Assembly (NCBI RefSeq): GCF_010015445.1
Contig: NC_053112.1
Span: 34,768,998 to 34,832,997, forward strand
DNA from: Perca fluviatilis
Taxonomy: Eukaryota > Chordata > Actinopteri > Perciformes > Percidae
Direction: 5' to 3'
DNA: 64,000 bases
The notes under the pieces are model-generated. The model was given only the letters and a program-made list of their open reading frames with translations, had not been told where the DNA came from and searched no databases. The translations under genes and the position numbers were made by a program. Below, in pieces: positions 12,001 to 23,195 of the stretch. Position 1 is the stretch's first letter. Each line of letters starts with the position of its first letter.

Positions 12001-15000
12001 GTACAGGGAATGTGACCCAGAAGTCGTTGAGGAGATGAGTGAGTACAGATGCAACATGACAAGAACCCCCTAACCCTAACCCCTGTAAAATGTAACAAAA
12101 TCCAGTATCATCAACTCTCTCTGTGAAACTTTAAATGTCCAAATGGTTGAGACTATGTCAGAGTGGTGGTGATGAAACTCTGTGGTCATTTTGAGCTGTT
12201 GATGTATGAAGTTGTTGAAGATTAAATTATATTCAATATTTTTCCTACAATATTAACAAAGGTGATATTTATTGCGGCTGTATTGGATTGCATTACATTG
12301 CAGAAAAGCTTCCATGGTCACTGAGCAGCCGAGTGTGTCATGCGTTGGCAATGCAGCGAAAAAGCACCTCGAGTACAAAGTGGATTTGGGCAAATTACAA
12401 GGAGTTTGTTGATTTGCTGATTTGTCTTGTGCATGTCTAACAATGTTGAATTAATTGTTGCCACTGTATTTAAAAGCTTTTATGAATTATATAACAAGTA
12501 TTTTGTGTAAGGTTTTGACAATTGATAGAATAATCTGACAGTAAGCTTGTAGTTAGCGACTAGTTTATTAGATTATATAGTTTAGTTTTTTCTTCTCTAA
12601 AAAAATGATGCCAAAGAGAAAAATGTAGACTGGATTCCAACGTGAGCTGGCTCATCAGGGCACAGGTGGCGCTATTTTTGCATCCAGTTAGGATCTCTTA
12701 TCGAAAAGAGACTAGGGCAACGTCCAACAAACAAACCACTTGAGGAGTGTCTATATGACTCATACTACCATGAATAAGTGGTTTCACACCCAATAATGAC
12801 TATTTCAGCACTGCCTCCCACAATTTGCCAAACAAAGGAGTGATAAAAATAAGACCTTGGTACAGTTTGCAGACTGTTGAAGTATTCAACTCATCAATCA
12901 TTCAACACAGACAGACTCTAGGAACATTAATAAAAAATGATACCATGACAAACCACTTCCAATAACCTTAGAACTTGGCCACCAATCAAAATCACCTACT
13001 CGTAGTGCTAAAAAAAAACATAAGCAGGATGGGGGGGGAGGACTTAAAAACTACTTTAAAAATAGAAAAATACTTTACACCCTCAAATTCCCTCCTCACA
13101 CATTTCACTGAATGTTGTCTTGGATGTTTAGACAGCTCTAAATAAGGTGCATTAAAGACATGCTGGTGATTTTATTGCTTTAGACAAGTTAAATGGTGAC
13201 CAGGGACACATATGACTACATCCATATGTAGTATAGCTGACTGTATGAATGCAAATCCTCCCAAACACAGTGGAATACAGTGTGTTTGTCTGTGTCACAC
13301 AACTTGGGGGCGTGATTTTGTGGTGCAGGTAGTTACTGGTCACAGGAGTCCTCGTCTCTAACCGTACTGCTGAGAACAAACGTGTGTGATGTCTGTTTAG
13401 CAGCAGGGTCACAGTTTCTCACTGTTAAATTCTAATGTGAACGAGGAAGTGAAAATTGCCACGAGTGGTCACTCAAGATGCATGCGAGACACAGTCTCAT
13501 GTCAGTTTTAGGCGTGAACCACAAACTGGTTACATGTTGATGCAAGAGGGTAGGTGTGAACCTTCCTGCTGAAACAAAGACATTTTTCTTGTCTGATCTT
13601 AAGACGTGCATGTCAGATGTAATGACGGTCTAAATGATTTGTGTAACCTCTAAGCTCAAAGGGTTTTGGAGTTAAAAGCTTTTCAAATGGCTAAGGCAAG
13701 GCCACTGGTCATGACTTATTGACACTCTATAGTGTACTCTATAGTATGTCCACACAATGCACACAGTTATTATTAGTGTTACAAAAATCCTATACAGCCT
13801 TGAGTTCATGTTACCGCTGACCTGCGGTAAAGGGGGTGTGTTACCTTATGTACACATGTGACATGTGTCGTGTCATAAAAAATATATGGTCTGTTTACCT
13901 GCACCTCCCAATGTTACATCAAGCATGTATTTAGTCTGGACACATGTCTGCAGGTTTTTTTCCGCTCCAACATGACACAAATATGGACTCTTTTACTGAT
14001 AATCACAAGGACATGCAGGCCAATAATTCCTGACTAATGTAATTGCAGTCCAAATCAGACATTTTTTATTTTTTTTTTTTAAATAAGTTGAAACCTAGGT
14101 TATAGTCTACTAGTGTAAATGGAAAGTGAATTTAGATTAAGGCAGAGTTTAAGTAACTCAGAAAAGAATATAAGGCAAAGGGATCTGATTTGTTTTACTA
14201 CAGCTGCAGCCCCATGTGTAGCGACTAAATATTCTCTACGCTGTATGGTAGATATGTAAAAATACCCCCAAAAAAATTTTATTAGCTTAGTGCCACAACA
14301 AGCTAAAATCCCAAATGCCGTCACATGCTTTTAATTTTAATTTTATTTGGGTCCCAGAGAAATGACTTCATGATCACATTGCTAGCCCCTCTGCAGAAAC
14401 TCAGCCTCTGGGGCCTGTGATAAACTTATTGCCAGGCTTAATCACTGCAACAGCTGTTGGATTCCCAATCCTAACCCTAGGAAAGTTTGGTTTTCTTTTT
14501 CTGCAGCTTTACAAATAGAAATAAAAACTTTTTTCCTATTGAAATGCAGATAAAACATTTAAGTAGAACACATTAAAGTATTAAATGTTAAGCTATACTG
14601 GTCATATGATCTTGTTTGCTGATGGAGCAAACATATTAGATGATTATCATCATTTCCAGGGGGTTTATGTGGGATCCAAAGCCTTCCTATTTATTAACTG
14701 ACCTCTGTCGCCATAGTAAGTTAATGCACTCTCTCTCTCTGTTTGTTATGCTTCAACTTGCATGTGTATGATAGTTGAAGTTATACTATGTACTACAGAT
14801 CATTAATACAGACACATTTAATAGACACACCCATTAGTTAGTGAGAAAGAGAAAGGATAAGCTTTCTCTTTCGCTTTGTTTTCACATTCATCACTGTGTC
14901 TCGACTTGCCTACAGGTATTATTTCCTCTTTTTTAAACTACACCACATGCACACAGGCACAGCTTTGATACAGATAGCCATCTCCCCCCAGTGAAACTTG

Positions 15001-18000
15001 ATTTGTGCTCTGAGAGCAATCAAGATGCACAGAGTGTATGACATTATGTTAGATCTACTGCTGAGGGGGCTTGGACTGAACTTGCAGAATGGGCTCAGAC
15101 TTGTTCATGCACATGTGATTCTCATTCAGAGGTTCAGAGAGCATCTTTAAAGCAAATGTCTGTTAAGACCAGGGGTGAAAGGGCTCAAAGTACATTTAGA
15201 CTTAGAGCTGCAAACATTTATTGATTAGTTGTCAACTATTAAATTAATCGCAAACTATTTTGATAATTGATTAATTGGTTTGAGTCATTTTTTTTAATGA
15301 AGAAAAAGTCAATATTCTCTGATTCCTGCTTCTTAAATGTGAATATTTTCTGGTTTCTTCACTTCTCTATGACAGTAAACTGAATATCTTTGAGTAGTGG
15401 ACAAAACAAGACACCTGAGGCTGTCATCTTGGGCTTTGGGAAACACATAGACATTTCCCCCCATTTTTTTACCTTTTGTAGACCAAACAACTAATCGTTT
15501 AATCAAGAAAAAATTGACAGGTTAATTGACAATGAAAATAATCATTAGTTGCAGCCTTAGTATTACTACTTTTAAGTAAAGGATCGGAGTACTTCTTCCA
15601 CCACTGGTTGAGACACTGCTGCAAAATTACGACACATACATTTTAACCATTAATGCCTTTTGTTTTTAGGAATGGGATTTAGAATGATAAATAATAATTT
15701 TATAATACGGATAATAAACACTCAACAATATTAGTTAGAAATATACTCCAAGGTAAATATGTGCATTACTATCTAAAAGCTTTGCCTTTGGTACACTGTT
15801 GGACAAACCAAACATTTGAGCAAATCCAAATGAAACCAAAATTGGAATACATTTGTGGATTGTAGTCAGTGTGTCAAGTATTACTCCTCATATTTGATCA
15901 GACAAAACTATTAGAAGCACAGTGAAACATGTTCACTGTAATTACCACTGTAAATATTAGTGGTGGTGGACAAATATTTGATTGATGTTGGATTTGTCAG
16001 GTCAAAATGGGGTTAAAAAAACGCCTCAAAGAAATCACAGCCACAGGCATATGCATGGCAGGTATGACAATATATGAGCAGGCAGAGTTTAAAAGTTGGA
16101 CATGAATTTACAGTACAGGCCAAAAGTTTGGACACACCTTCTCATTCAATGTGTTTCCTTTATTTTCATGACTATTTACATTGTAGATTCTCACTGAAGG
16201 CATCAAAACTATAAATGAACACATATGGAATTATGTACTTAACACAAAAGTGTGAAATAACTGAAAACACGTCTTATATTTTAGATTCCTCAAAGTAGCC
16301 ACCCTTTACTTTTTTTGATAGCTCTGCAAACCCTTGGTGTTCTCTCAATGAGCTTCATGAGATAGTCACCTGAAATGGTTTTCACTTCACAGGTGTGCTT
16401 TGTCAGGGTTAATTAGTGGAATTTTTTCCCTTATTAATAAAAAAGCAAAGGCTGGCTACTTTGAAGAATCTAAAATATAAGACATGTTTTCAGTTATTTC
16501 ACACTTTTTTGTTAAGTACATAATTCCATATGTGTTCATTCATAGTTTTGATGCCTTCAGTGAGAATCTACAATGTAAATAGTCATGAAAACAAAAAGGT
16601 ACTGTACATATCTTATTTACAATTATATTGAGGGGAAACCACAACAGTAAACGCATGTATTGATGGTTTTGGAATTATTTCGAATTCTTAAATTACTTGT
16701 TTACCAAAGAAAAACAATTTTTGAGATTATCTTTCCTTTCTTATACTTCCTTTTGTTACGTATGATTAGGGTTGGGTATCGTTTGGTTTTTTTTCGATTC
16801 TGGTACTAAATCGATACTTTTAAAACGGTGCCGGTGCCTGAACCGGTACTTTTCAATAAAGTTTTAAAAAAAAGAAGAAGAAAAAAAATAAGGGTAGTAA
16901 ACAACAGTCAGTGACTTGTTTATGGCTAAGGCCATGGTCAAAATTAAAGATTTAATAATAATGTAATAACTATAACAATAACAATAACTTATTTCACCAG
17001 TAAATTGCTGTTGAACCCCAGATGGGAAAAGGGTATTTTACAATTACTGTGAATGCACCACGAGGCTACCTGTTTTAAGTGAATGCACCGTCTGTGTTGT
17101 TTAACGACCGGCCAACGGCAGCTGCAAGGGTGACGCACCGTCTGTGTTGTTTAATTCCGACAACGGCAGCTGCAAGTGAACGCACCGTCTGTGTTGTTTA
17201 ATTCCGACCATATAAACATACTGTATATCTATGAATTGGGACAACGGCAACTGCTGCTGCGCTGCAGAGCAGACTGTTACATCCCGCTGTTGAAGTCCTC
17301 CACAGTGAAATACAGTCACACTACACTGTTTAACATTAGCTGTCAGGATTTTACCGGTGTTTAATCCAGCTGCTAGCTAAAGGTAGGCTAACGTTACATG
17401 CTGTCAGGTGTAGTGTAAAGTCAAGCACCGAAATGAGGCACCGAAACTTTCGTTCTTATTCGGTCTCGTTACTACCGTTTACGTCGGCACCGGTTCCCTA
17501 TTGGCACCGAGTTTCGGTACCCAACCCTACGTAAGATTGTAGCGAAACTACCATGTGTTGCACTGTGGCATCATTTATAGGTCCATGTGTACTGTTTTGT
17601 GCATGATATTTATTATGTTGTATATATTAATAAGGGACAACAGATTTTTTTTTTTATTTGTCATCTCGTCTAACGCAGGCTCATTTACAGCTTCGTGAGT
17701 CAGAAGTTATTCAATTCAGTCCCTCCCATTTGCCGCTGCTATTTCTTTTTGTTGATATCAAATGTAGATATATGCTTGTTTTCATTCTCAATAAAACGCC
17801 AAAATGACTGTTGCTGACAGTCAATGACATTGCCAGTGATCAAGTCTTTGGGCCAGTTCGCTCTTCTGATTTTCCCAAAGGACAAGTCAGGCGGGAATCA
17901 GCCAAACCTGCTGTAAATTAAGCCTGGCCTAAAACAGCTCCTATTGGCTGGATTTTAGGATGCCACAGCCCAGTCTTAGCACAGCAGCCAAATAAGGGTC

Positions 18001-21000
18001 TGTTTATAGTTAGTAGTTATTTTATAAACCGGTTATTCCAGGTGCCTGGCAACCTAATGTTAGATGTTATCTGCTGTTGTTTTAGAATCTGGTTTTATGT
18101 CACTTTAAACTTGAGAGCAATCCAGTTAGAGCTCTGTTGTGTTCTGTGCCGGATTTCTAGATGGACTTTATCCACAGCTGCAGGGAAGGTGTAGGCTAAA
18201 CTGTCCACTTGAATTTTATAGTAAACCCCCTCTTGTTCATACAGTATGGCTGTAGCTATCCAAACATGACATTGCTGACCACACTTTCCTCCATAAAGGA
18301 TATTGTTTGCTGCTGACCTTCATTTTTGTCCACTTTCCCATTATGTTTTCTGTCTTGTGTTCAGTGTTTTGGGGCAGTTTTGTTTTTATTTAATAGACTT
18401 GCAGTATATTTGTTGCAGAAAACATTTCCCTCTCTGTCATCTCGGCTTTCACATTAGGCATCTATTTGTTTGGCCTATTTTACATTTGCACAGTATGCAA
18501 GTCTTGCTTATAAGCATGGGTCAGAAAACATACACATGCGGTATGGATTTGCAACAAAAAAGGACAATGATGTTCTGTTTCTCTTATCTTTGTTATTAAT
18601 AATAATTAAGCAAAACTTCTAATTTTACGGTTTTGAAATGGCTTTGCTGTTCAGTGGGTGTCTTTAAGTTTTAATCACAGATCTGAGCTGATGTCTCAAA
18701 CCCTGAACATTTTAATTGATTGCGTGTATTCAAACTGATCACAAATCTTTGTTTTGCAGGAAAGTCAAATGTTGTAGCAAAAGAAGCTGTTTCCAGATGG
18801 ACAGGTGAGTCATCTAATCTTTTTAATATATACATATTCAATAAGTCTGGAATCGAGATGCAAAAATGTGTTGAATGTGAATTAATTAGTTGATCAACAG
18901 AAAAAGAATCGCCAACTACAGTATTTTGATAATCGGTTAGTCATTTAAGTTCTTTTAGTTTATTAGTTTATAATGCCGTGGACAGTTCCCTTTAATTAAC
19001 TGCACAGTAAAAGGAGCAGCTTTAGCCTCTGTGGCTAATTTTCAGCTGTAGTCCCAGGCCAGCTGACAATAGGCATCCTAAAATAGCAGCAAATTAAAAT
19101 AAATTACATTACATGTATAATGAAAGCAGGCCTAAGCAAAAGTGATTAATACATACAAACAAGTGGCACATAAACAAGCAAGCACAGATGATGGCAATGG
19201 CATTAAAGTAGTTCATGCCGTAAAAACAATTCAAAGGAGACAAGGCAAAGGAGAATAGTCACAGAATTCACAATGAAAGCTCATACAAGACATAACATGG
19301 AGGCAGGCAGCAGAGATGGAATGGCAGCAACAATGACTGTCGCATCAAACACACATCACATCAGACTGATAAATGTGTGCAATTATAGTTGTAGGACAGC
19401 CATGTTTTAAGGTGTGTTGTAAATAGAGGTGTTGAAATTAATCAAATAATCGATGCATCGAATCGTGGACATGGACGATGCTGCATCGATAATCGGCAGG
19501 CTCATAATCGATTATTTCTGTTTACAATTTAATGTAGACCTAACAACATTTCTGTTTACATATTCTGTTATGTTTTGCACATTCAGGAAGTGCCATGTGC
19601 TCAGTGCTGTAGTTTTATGTATCCAATTTATTTAGTATTAGAGCACTGCAGAATGTTTTGTTTTTGAAAAGCTATGAATTAAATATCCTACGTGGCTTTA
19701 ATAGAAAGATTTATTTGACGCATCGTGATGCATCGAGATATCGAATTGAATCGCTGACGTGATAATTGTAATCGAATCGGGAGATCAGTGAAGATTCACA
19801 CCTCTAGTTGTAAAGGTGGAATATGTATGTATATCTTTGAAATTGGTGGGCAGTGAATTCCAGTTTTGTATTGGCGTAACAGAATATTATAATTGACCAA
19901 ATGTGCTTTTCATAAATGGAATTAGGTCCCCTCATGTGGTGCTTCTGGTGATCTGACTGCTGCTGTTACTGTTATTGGATTATGAATGAGTTAAAAGGAG
20001 GAGGAGCGGTGTTATGCAGAATTTTGTAGACCGGACAGACGTTTTTGTATTTGATGACATCTTCCCAGTTATTTAGGATAATACAATGATGTGAATGGTT
20101 AGGCTTCTGGTCCAAAACTTTTCTTGTAAAGAGTTGCTAGTGGCTTTAGTGACGAGCTGTTAGTTTGTCCCCAGCTTGTCAGACAATATGTTATATGTGA
20201 CATAAGTCATGGCATCCATAAATAATTTAGCAGCATTACAAGTTAGTGCATGGCTAGGCTGAACTTGATCCTATTGCACACTTTCTTAACATGTACTTTG
20301 AAAGAAAGATTAGAATCCATAATAATTCCCAGATACTTAAATTGTGGCACAATACTAATGTTTTGACCTGAAATGGTTATATTCGACACAGTGTTGCAGT
20401 GTCTTTTTGTGAAAAACATTCCTACAACCAAAACCATTTTTTGTCGATTTGCTAAATTAATTAAGGATCCTCTCAGCTCTAGTCATTAGTTGCAGCCTTA
20501 GTCCAGATCAATAATACAGTTACTGCAGAAAGTTGCATCTAAATATTCAGTACACAAATAACTGTGGCAAGTCTATCACTCAAGCTGTAAGAGCACTTTG
20601 TGGTCAGCATGTAATCTCTGTGCAGTCAAGACTTAGACTCTCTGTGTGCATTAATTGACCTAAGTGGTAACCTTGGAGACAGCTGACTTTAGGGCATCAT
20701 GGTAACCAGCTGGACCTGCAGTGTTTTGACTCTTTAGGGTCAACATCGCCTGTAACTGGTCAACAAAGTTGCGTTGTCAGTTTTCGTTGGCCCATTTTTG
20801 CTTTACTTCCATATAATTATACTCATGAGTCATATCTGCCTCTTCCATGACTTGTACTCCCCTCATCTGGGATGGACACTTCTAAACTAATGCATAAAAT
20901 GTTTCCTCACAGTACTACCGGTACAAGCTGTAATGTTAACAGCTATCCTATTACATCTAAAAGCACAATTTTGTCAGTTCTGCCAATCAGCTATTTTTTT

Positions 21001-22538
21001 TTTTTTACTTTCTTGCATTTTCACATGCACTAGCTGGCATTATTTCAGCTTCTAACAACAGACTCCTGCAGGGTTCAGTAACAACCCCACTTAATATATT
21101 GAATTGCCTGTGGCTGAAACTTGTTCTGTGAAAGCAGATCTTACTTTTCAAAAATGATGTTGTGCAGCTTTTACCTGTAGCCTTGTCACACTGAGACACA
21201 CCCACACATAAAAGCTCACTCACAAGCCCGGACACACTTAATCACTTAAGCTTTTGATAAGACAGGCATTACTCTACAGAAAGCTATTTGATTTACTCTT
21301 TAAATGGGTGACACATCCACAGTTTTCAGCTTGTCTTGTATATCACTTCTAAAAACTTTCCTTCTAATCACAGATTGTAAAATAAACTGCAATAGAAAGT
21401 AATTGTAATTTCTGATTACAGCCATGGTTATCTTGGCTATTTGTAGAATTAATAAGCCGATACGTGAATGAAGTACAATCAGATTAATTGTGTATTGGTT
21501 ATGTACTTTTTGTATTTGTGTTGAAATTCTACACTTTTATGACTTTTGTATACAAAAAGGTATTTTCAGATTCTATATTTCACACGCATTCATTTTCACT
21601 ATCAAGGTAAATTCAAGAAATATTTTACAGTTTATACTGCAGTCAACAGAGTGCCTTTAAGTAAGAGTGAAATGCAAATAGACTGTGGTGATTACATGCA
21701 TTCATCATACATATTAATTGAATCAAAGAATTAGCAAAAATTTGAGTTAAGCTTATTCATTGGCCAAGTCAGTCAAAAACGGAAGGCCTATAATAGTAAG
21801 ATTTAGCAAATTTTCCACCTCTACTTAATATTTGAGGGAAGTTGCCAAGAAATGCAATTTTATGTCTCAATCAGGAACATTTCTTTTTTTTAAAGATAAT
21901 TTTTTGGGGGCATTTTTAGACCTTTTATTTTCACAGGACAGATGAAGACATGAAAGGGGAGAGAGAGGGGAATGACATGCAGCAAAGGGCCGCATGTCGG
22001 AGTTGAACCTGCGCCCGCTCTACCATGAGCTAACCCGGCCACAATCGGGGACATTTCTTGACACTAATATTCCATCTCACGCACAGTTCTACTTACCTAC
22101 CTCTACCTACCACTTAGCAAGATTTTTATGCAAAAAATACTGGTGCACTTGCATTGCACATTGGAGCTGTGTCATAGTAAGCCTCCACTCTTGTTAAGAC
22201 CTATGACCAGATTCACCTTAGTTGCCCAAATTATCTTCAGATGTGGGACATAGTCACTAGTGAATAAAAGGTTCTGTGTTCAGAAAGTAATAATTAAATC
22301 TCCAGCCAAAATAACCAAAATATTTTCATAATCCCAGACTGACTTTGCTATCTATAATATATAACACTGGAGGGGCATGTGCATTAGTGTATTTTGGCTA
22401 GTTAAACAAAGATTTTGATTTCTGTTTTCAGACAATGTTTTCGCCATAAAGTCATGGACAAAGAAGAAGTTCTCTTTTGATGACAGCCACATTAATAAAG
22501 CCTTTGGGATTCCTGAAGACTTTGACTACATGGACTGA
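3057..22538 (+). CDS. mnd1: mnd1, meiotic nuclear division protein 1 (complete, 8 coding exons)
   Basis: Exons: 3057-3059, 3652-3717, 5162-5219, 8923-9071, 11718-11792, 11924-12038, 18760-18804, 22432-22538 (TGA at 22536-22538). All introns are GT-AG and the phases join to 618 nt, giving 205 residues, the same length as human MND1. The protein starts [20 protein letters not shown] and ends [11 protein letters not shown], both family hallmarks. Residues 1-80 are the winged-helix DNA-binding region (with [20 protein letters not shown] in exon 4). Residues 85-160 are Lys/Glu/Leu-rich coiled coil that pairs with HOP2/PSMC3IP. The C-terminal helix contains AIKSW. The HOP2-MND1 complex stimulates DMC1 and RAD51 strand invasion in meiosis, in the nucleus. 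No key region is missing. Exon 1 supplies only the ATG. Large introns 3, 4, 6 and 7 carry the mobile elements listed separately. Confidence 0.96.
3137..3244. repeat. cluster of GCTAGCTAGC-type palindromic repeats in mnd1 intron 1
   Basis: Five or more blocks of (GCTA)n separated by short unique sequence. Each block is self-complementary. No delimited element ends are visible. Confidence 0.7.
3765..3880 (-). mobile_element. short LINE 3'-end fragment, antisense
   Basis: The stretch beginning GGAATCAGAGTCAGCTTTAA resembles the inverse of the 3' terminus of teleost L2/Rex-type LINEs, which end with an AATAAAGCTGATTCTGATTC-like sequence. It is severely 5'-truncated and non-coding. The assignment comes from memory of the family. 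Confidence 0.45.
4785..5073. mobile_element. hAT-type MITE, 289 bp, perfect 8-bp TSD
   Basis: The left end CAGGGGTCTTCAACG is inverted-complementary to the right end GTTGAAGATCTCTG. The flanks are identical, ATTTAGAT at 4777-4784 and 5074-5081. CAGRG termini and an 8-bp TSD are diagnostic of hAT. It is non-coding, contains a TG/TA microsatellite, and sits in mnd1 intron 2 about 90 bp before exon 3. Confidence 0.9.
5699..6218. mobile_element. piggyBac-like non-autonomous element, about 520 bp
   Basis: The left end TTAAAGGTCCCATGACATGG and right end CATGCCATGGGACCTTTTTAA are near-perfect inverses, each with TTAA at the outer edge (5699-5702 and 6215-6218). TTAA targets suggest the piggyBac superfamily. 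The interior is non-coding, with a G-run near 5885 and a small ATAAGGAGCAAG palindrome near 6010-6035. A truncated second copy is at 54146-54210. Confidence 0.7.
6481..7476. mobile_element. hAT-type non-autonomous element, 996 bp
   Basis: Left terminus TAGGGCTGCACGATTA; the inverse of the right terminus is TAGGGCTGCCCAATTA. Flanks CTTCGCAG (6473-6480) and CTTTGCAG (7477-7484) form an 8-bp TSD with one mismatch. The sub-terminal regions are rich in CACGATTA motifs. The GC-richer interior (about 6700-7330) has only short ORFs that match no family I know. A direct duplication of about 35 bp lies at 6622-6685. It lies in mnd1 intron 3. Confidence 0.85.
7477..8922. other. mnd1 intron 3, unassigned part
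   Basis: No delimited repeat or exon was found apart from a G-rich run near 8115-8130. The last 60 bases are the pyrimidine-rich acceptor of exon 4. Confidence 0.5.
9805..11300 (+). mobile_element. 5'-truncated L2/CR1-group non-LTR retrotransposon with decayed reverse transcriptase
   Basis: The translated sequence shows RT landmarks in order: [10 protein letters not shown] and RPVALTS (9840-10050), catalytic motif [11 protein letters not shown] (about 10228-10257), SPQGTVLSP (about 10410), catalytic FADDTALIG (10498-10524), [16 protein letters not shown] (about 10717) and a C-terminal region ending [12 protein letters not shown] at 11190. These lie in several frames broken by frameshifts, so the element is dead. 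The 3' end has a TGTAT-type repeat (11205-11250) and an AATAAA-containing tail near 11290. No endonuclease domain is present. It inserted in mnd1 intron 4 on the sense strand. Confidence 0.88.
12039..15161. other. mnd1 intron 6, first 3 kb, nothing recognised
   Basis: No exon or delimited element was found. There is a short poly-G run at about 13031 and scattered A/T runs. ORFs here are short and without family signatures. Confidence 0.45.
15170..15606. mobile_element. hAT-type MITE with CAGKGGTGRAAG ends, split by a second MITE
   Basis: The left end CAGGGGTGAAAGGGCTCAAA and the right end ACTTCTTCCACCACTG are inverse-related and resemble a common teleost hAT family. Flanks GTTAAGAC (15162-15169) and GTTGAGAC (15607-15614) are an 8-bp TSD with one mismatch. 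Its middle is occupied by another repeat (15202-15553). Confidence 0.75.
15202..15553. mobile_element. MITE with TTAGAGCTGCAA / TTGCAGCCTTA ends, nested
   Basis: Inverse-related termini flank a body full of ATTGATTAGT and AATCGTTTAATC motifs typical of a widespread teleost MITE. No clear TSD is visible, so the exact edges are uncertain by a few bases. Related fragments occur near 18880-18955 and 20483-20502. Confidence 0.6.
16111..16604. mobile_element. Tc1-like non-autonomous element forming a near-complete palindrome
   Basis: It begins CAGTACAGGCCAAAAGTTTG and ends GTACTG, with TA at both edges (16109-16110 and 16605-16606). The left half up to about 16310 is repeated as its inverse in the right half (about 16445-16590), giving arms of roughly 150-200 bp around a 130-bp centre. 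The right arm has lost most of the outer terminal sequence. TA targets and this terminus are typical of Tc1/mariner. No transposase remains. Confidence 0.75.
16767..17529. mobile_element. hAT-type non-autonomous element, 763 bp
   Basis: Left terminus TAGGGTTGGGTATCGTTTGG, right terminus CGGTACCCAACCCTA. Flanks CGTATGAT (16759-16766) and CGTAAGAT (17530-17537) are an 8-bp TSD with one mismatch. Sub-terminal ACCGGTACTTTT motifs are shared with the copy at 40607-41454. The interior holds three tandem units of about 45-57 bp near 17080-17210. Confidence 0.85.
19424..19806. mobile_element. hAT-type MITE, 383 bp, perfect TSD
   Basis: Termini TAGAGGTGTTGAA and TTCACACCTCTA are inverse-related. GTTGTAAA flanks both sides exactly (19416-19423 and 19807-19814). 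The sub-terminal regions are rich in ATCGATGCATCG palindromes. Located in mnd1 intron 7. Confidence 0.88.
20200..20450 (-). mobile_element. LINE reverse-transcriptase C-terminal fragment, antisense
   Basis: The minus-strand frame 20437-20243 reads [20 protein letters not shown], the conserved block downstream of the catalytic domain in L2/CR1/Rex-type RTs. Only about 65 residues survive, with no catalytic motifs. Edges are approximate. Confidence 0.65.
21886..22041 (-). mobile_element. tRNA-derived SINE, antisense, with 18-bp TSD
   Basis: On the minus strand the order is a tRNA-like head with an A-box-like TTAGCTCATGGTAGAGC and a B-box-like GGTTCAACTCC, then a body containing CTGCATGTCATTCC and CTTTCATGTCTTCATCTG, and an A-rich end. 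Flanks CAATCAGGAACATTTCTT (21868-21885) and CAATCGGGGACATTTCTT (22042-22059) match at 16 of 18 bases, as expected for LINE-mobilised SINEs. It lies in mnd1 intron 7. Confidence 0.85.
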
Positions 22539-23195
22539 CTGCCAGCTTTTCTACCAGAGTGCATGGTCAAAGTGCAAAATAAGTGTTTAAGCTTTCAGTT
22601 TGAGGCAAGTATACCTTATCTCAGCAGTTCTAGTTATGTTCTGTGTAGTAACGTGAAAGGCATATGTATGGCCTTGTGTAGGCTTTGAATAAGGCCAGAT
22701 TTTAGTAATTTTGCTGTGGCAGATGGAATTTATCAGCTGATATGTTGCATTGGTGCAACCAGAAAAGAAATGCTATCACTAGTGGCTGTGAAGGGTGAGG
22801 GGGTTCTGTGATGAACACAACTTAGCAGCCTGAGTTTTGGGACACCTGTTTGCATGAAAACTGAGAGCCCCAAAATGATGATGGAAAAGAATTAACACTT
22901 AACACATCTGTGCAGCCAATGATCTAATGCATATGGTTTAAACAGACGGTTTGGAATCAAATGCTTGTGCTCTTTTTCCTACCTTTTTATTTTTGCTGAA
23001 AGAAAAAAGAAACTTTTGAGCAACATCTAGTCCTCTATTTTTCACAAAGTGCACTGGGACTGACGGGAGAATTGAATTACAGACGACATGTTTAGGATTT
23101 GTTATGTGTGCAAGTGCTGTAAATATTTAAAGTACATTTACTTATTGCAGAAGCTCTTTTCTCGTGGTGCAAATAAAATGTCCCTTTGAGTTAAA
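22539..23195 (+). other. mnd1: mnd1 3' UTR
   Basis: AT-rich non-coding sequence after the stop. AATAAA at 23172-23177 is the best poly(A) signal, so cleavage is expected about 10-25 nt later. The end is inferred. Confidence 0.6.

Noticed and set aside
18880..20505. A single large MITE joining fragments near 18880-18955 and 20483-20502
   Set aside because: Both fragments resemble the TTAGAGCTGCAA family, but sequence between them includes another delimited MITE and a LINE fragment, and no shared TSD is visible.
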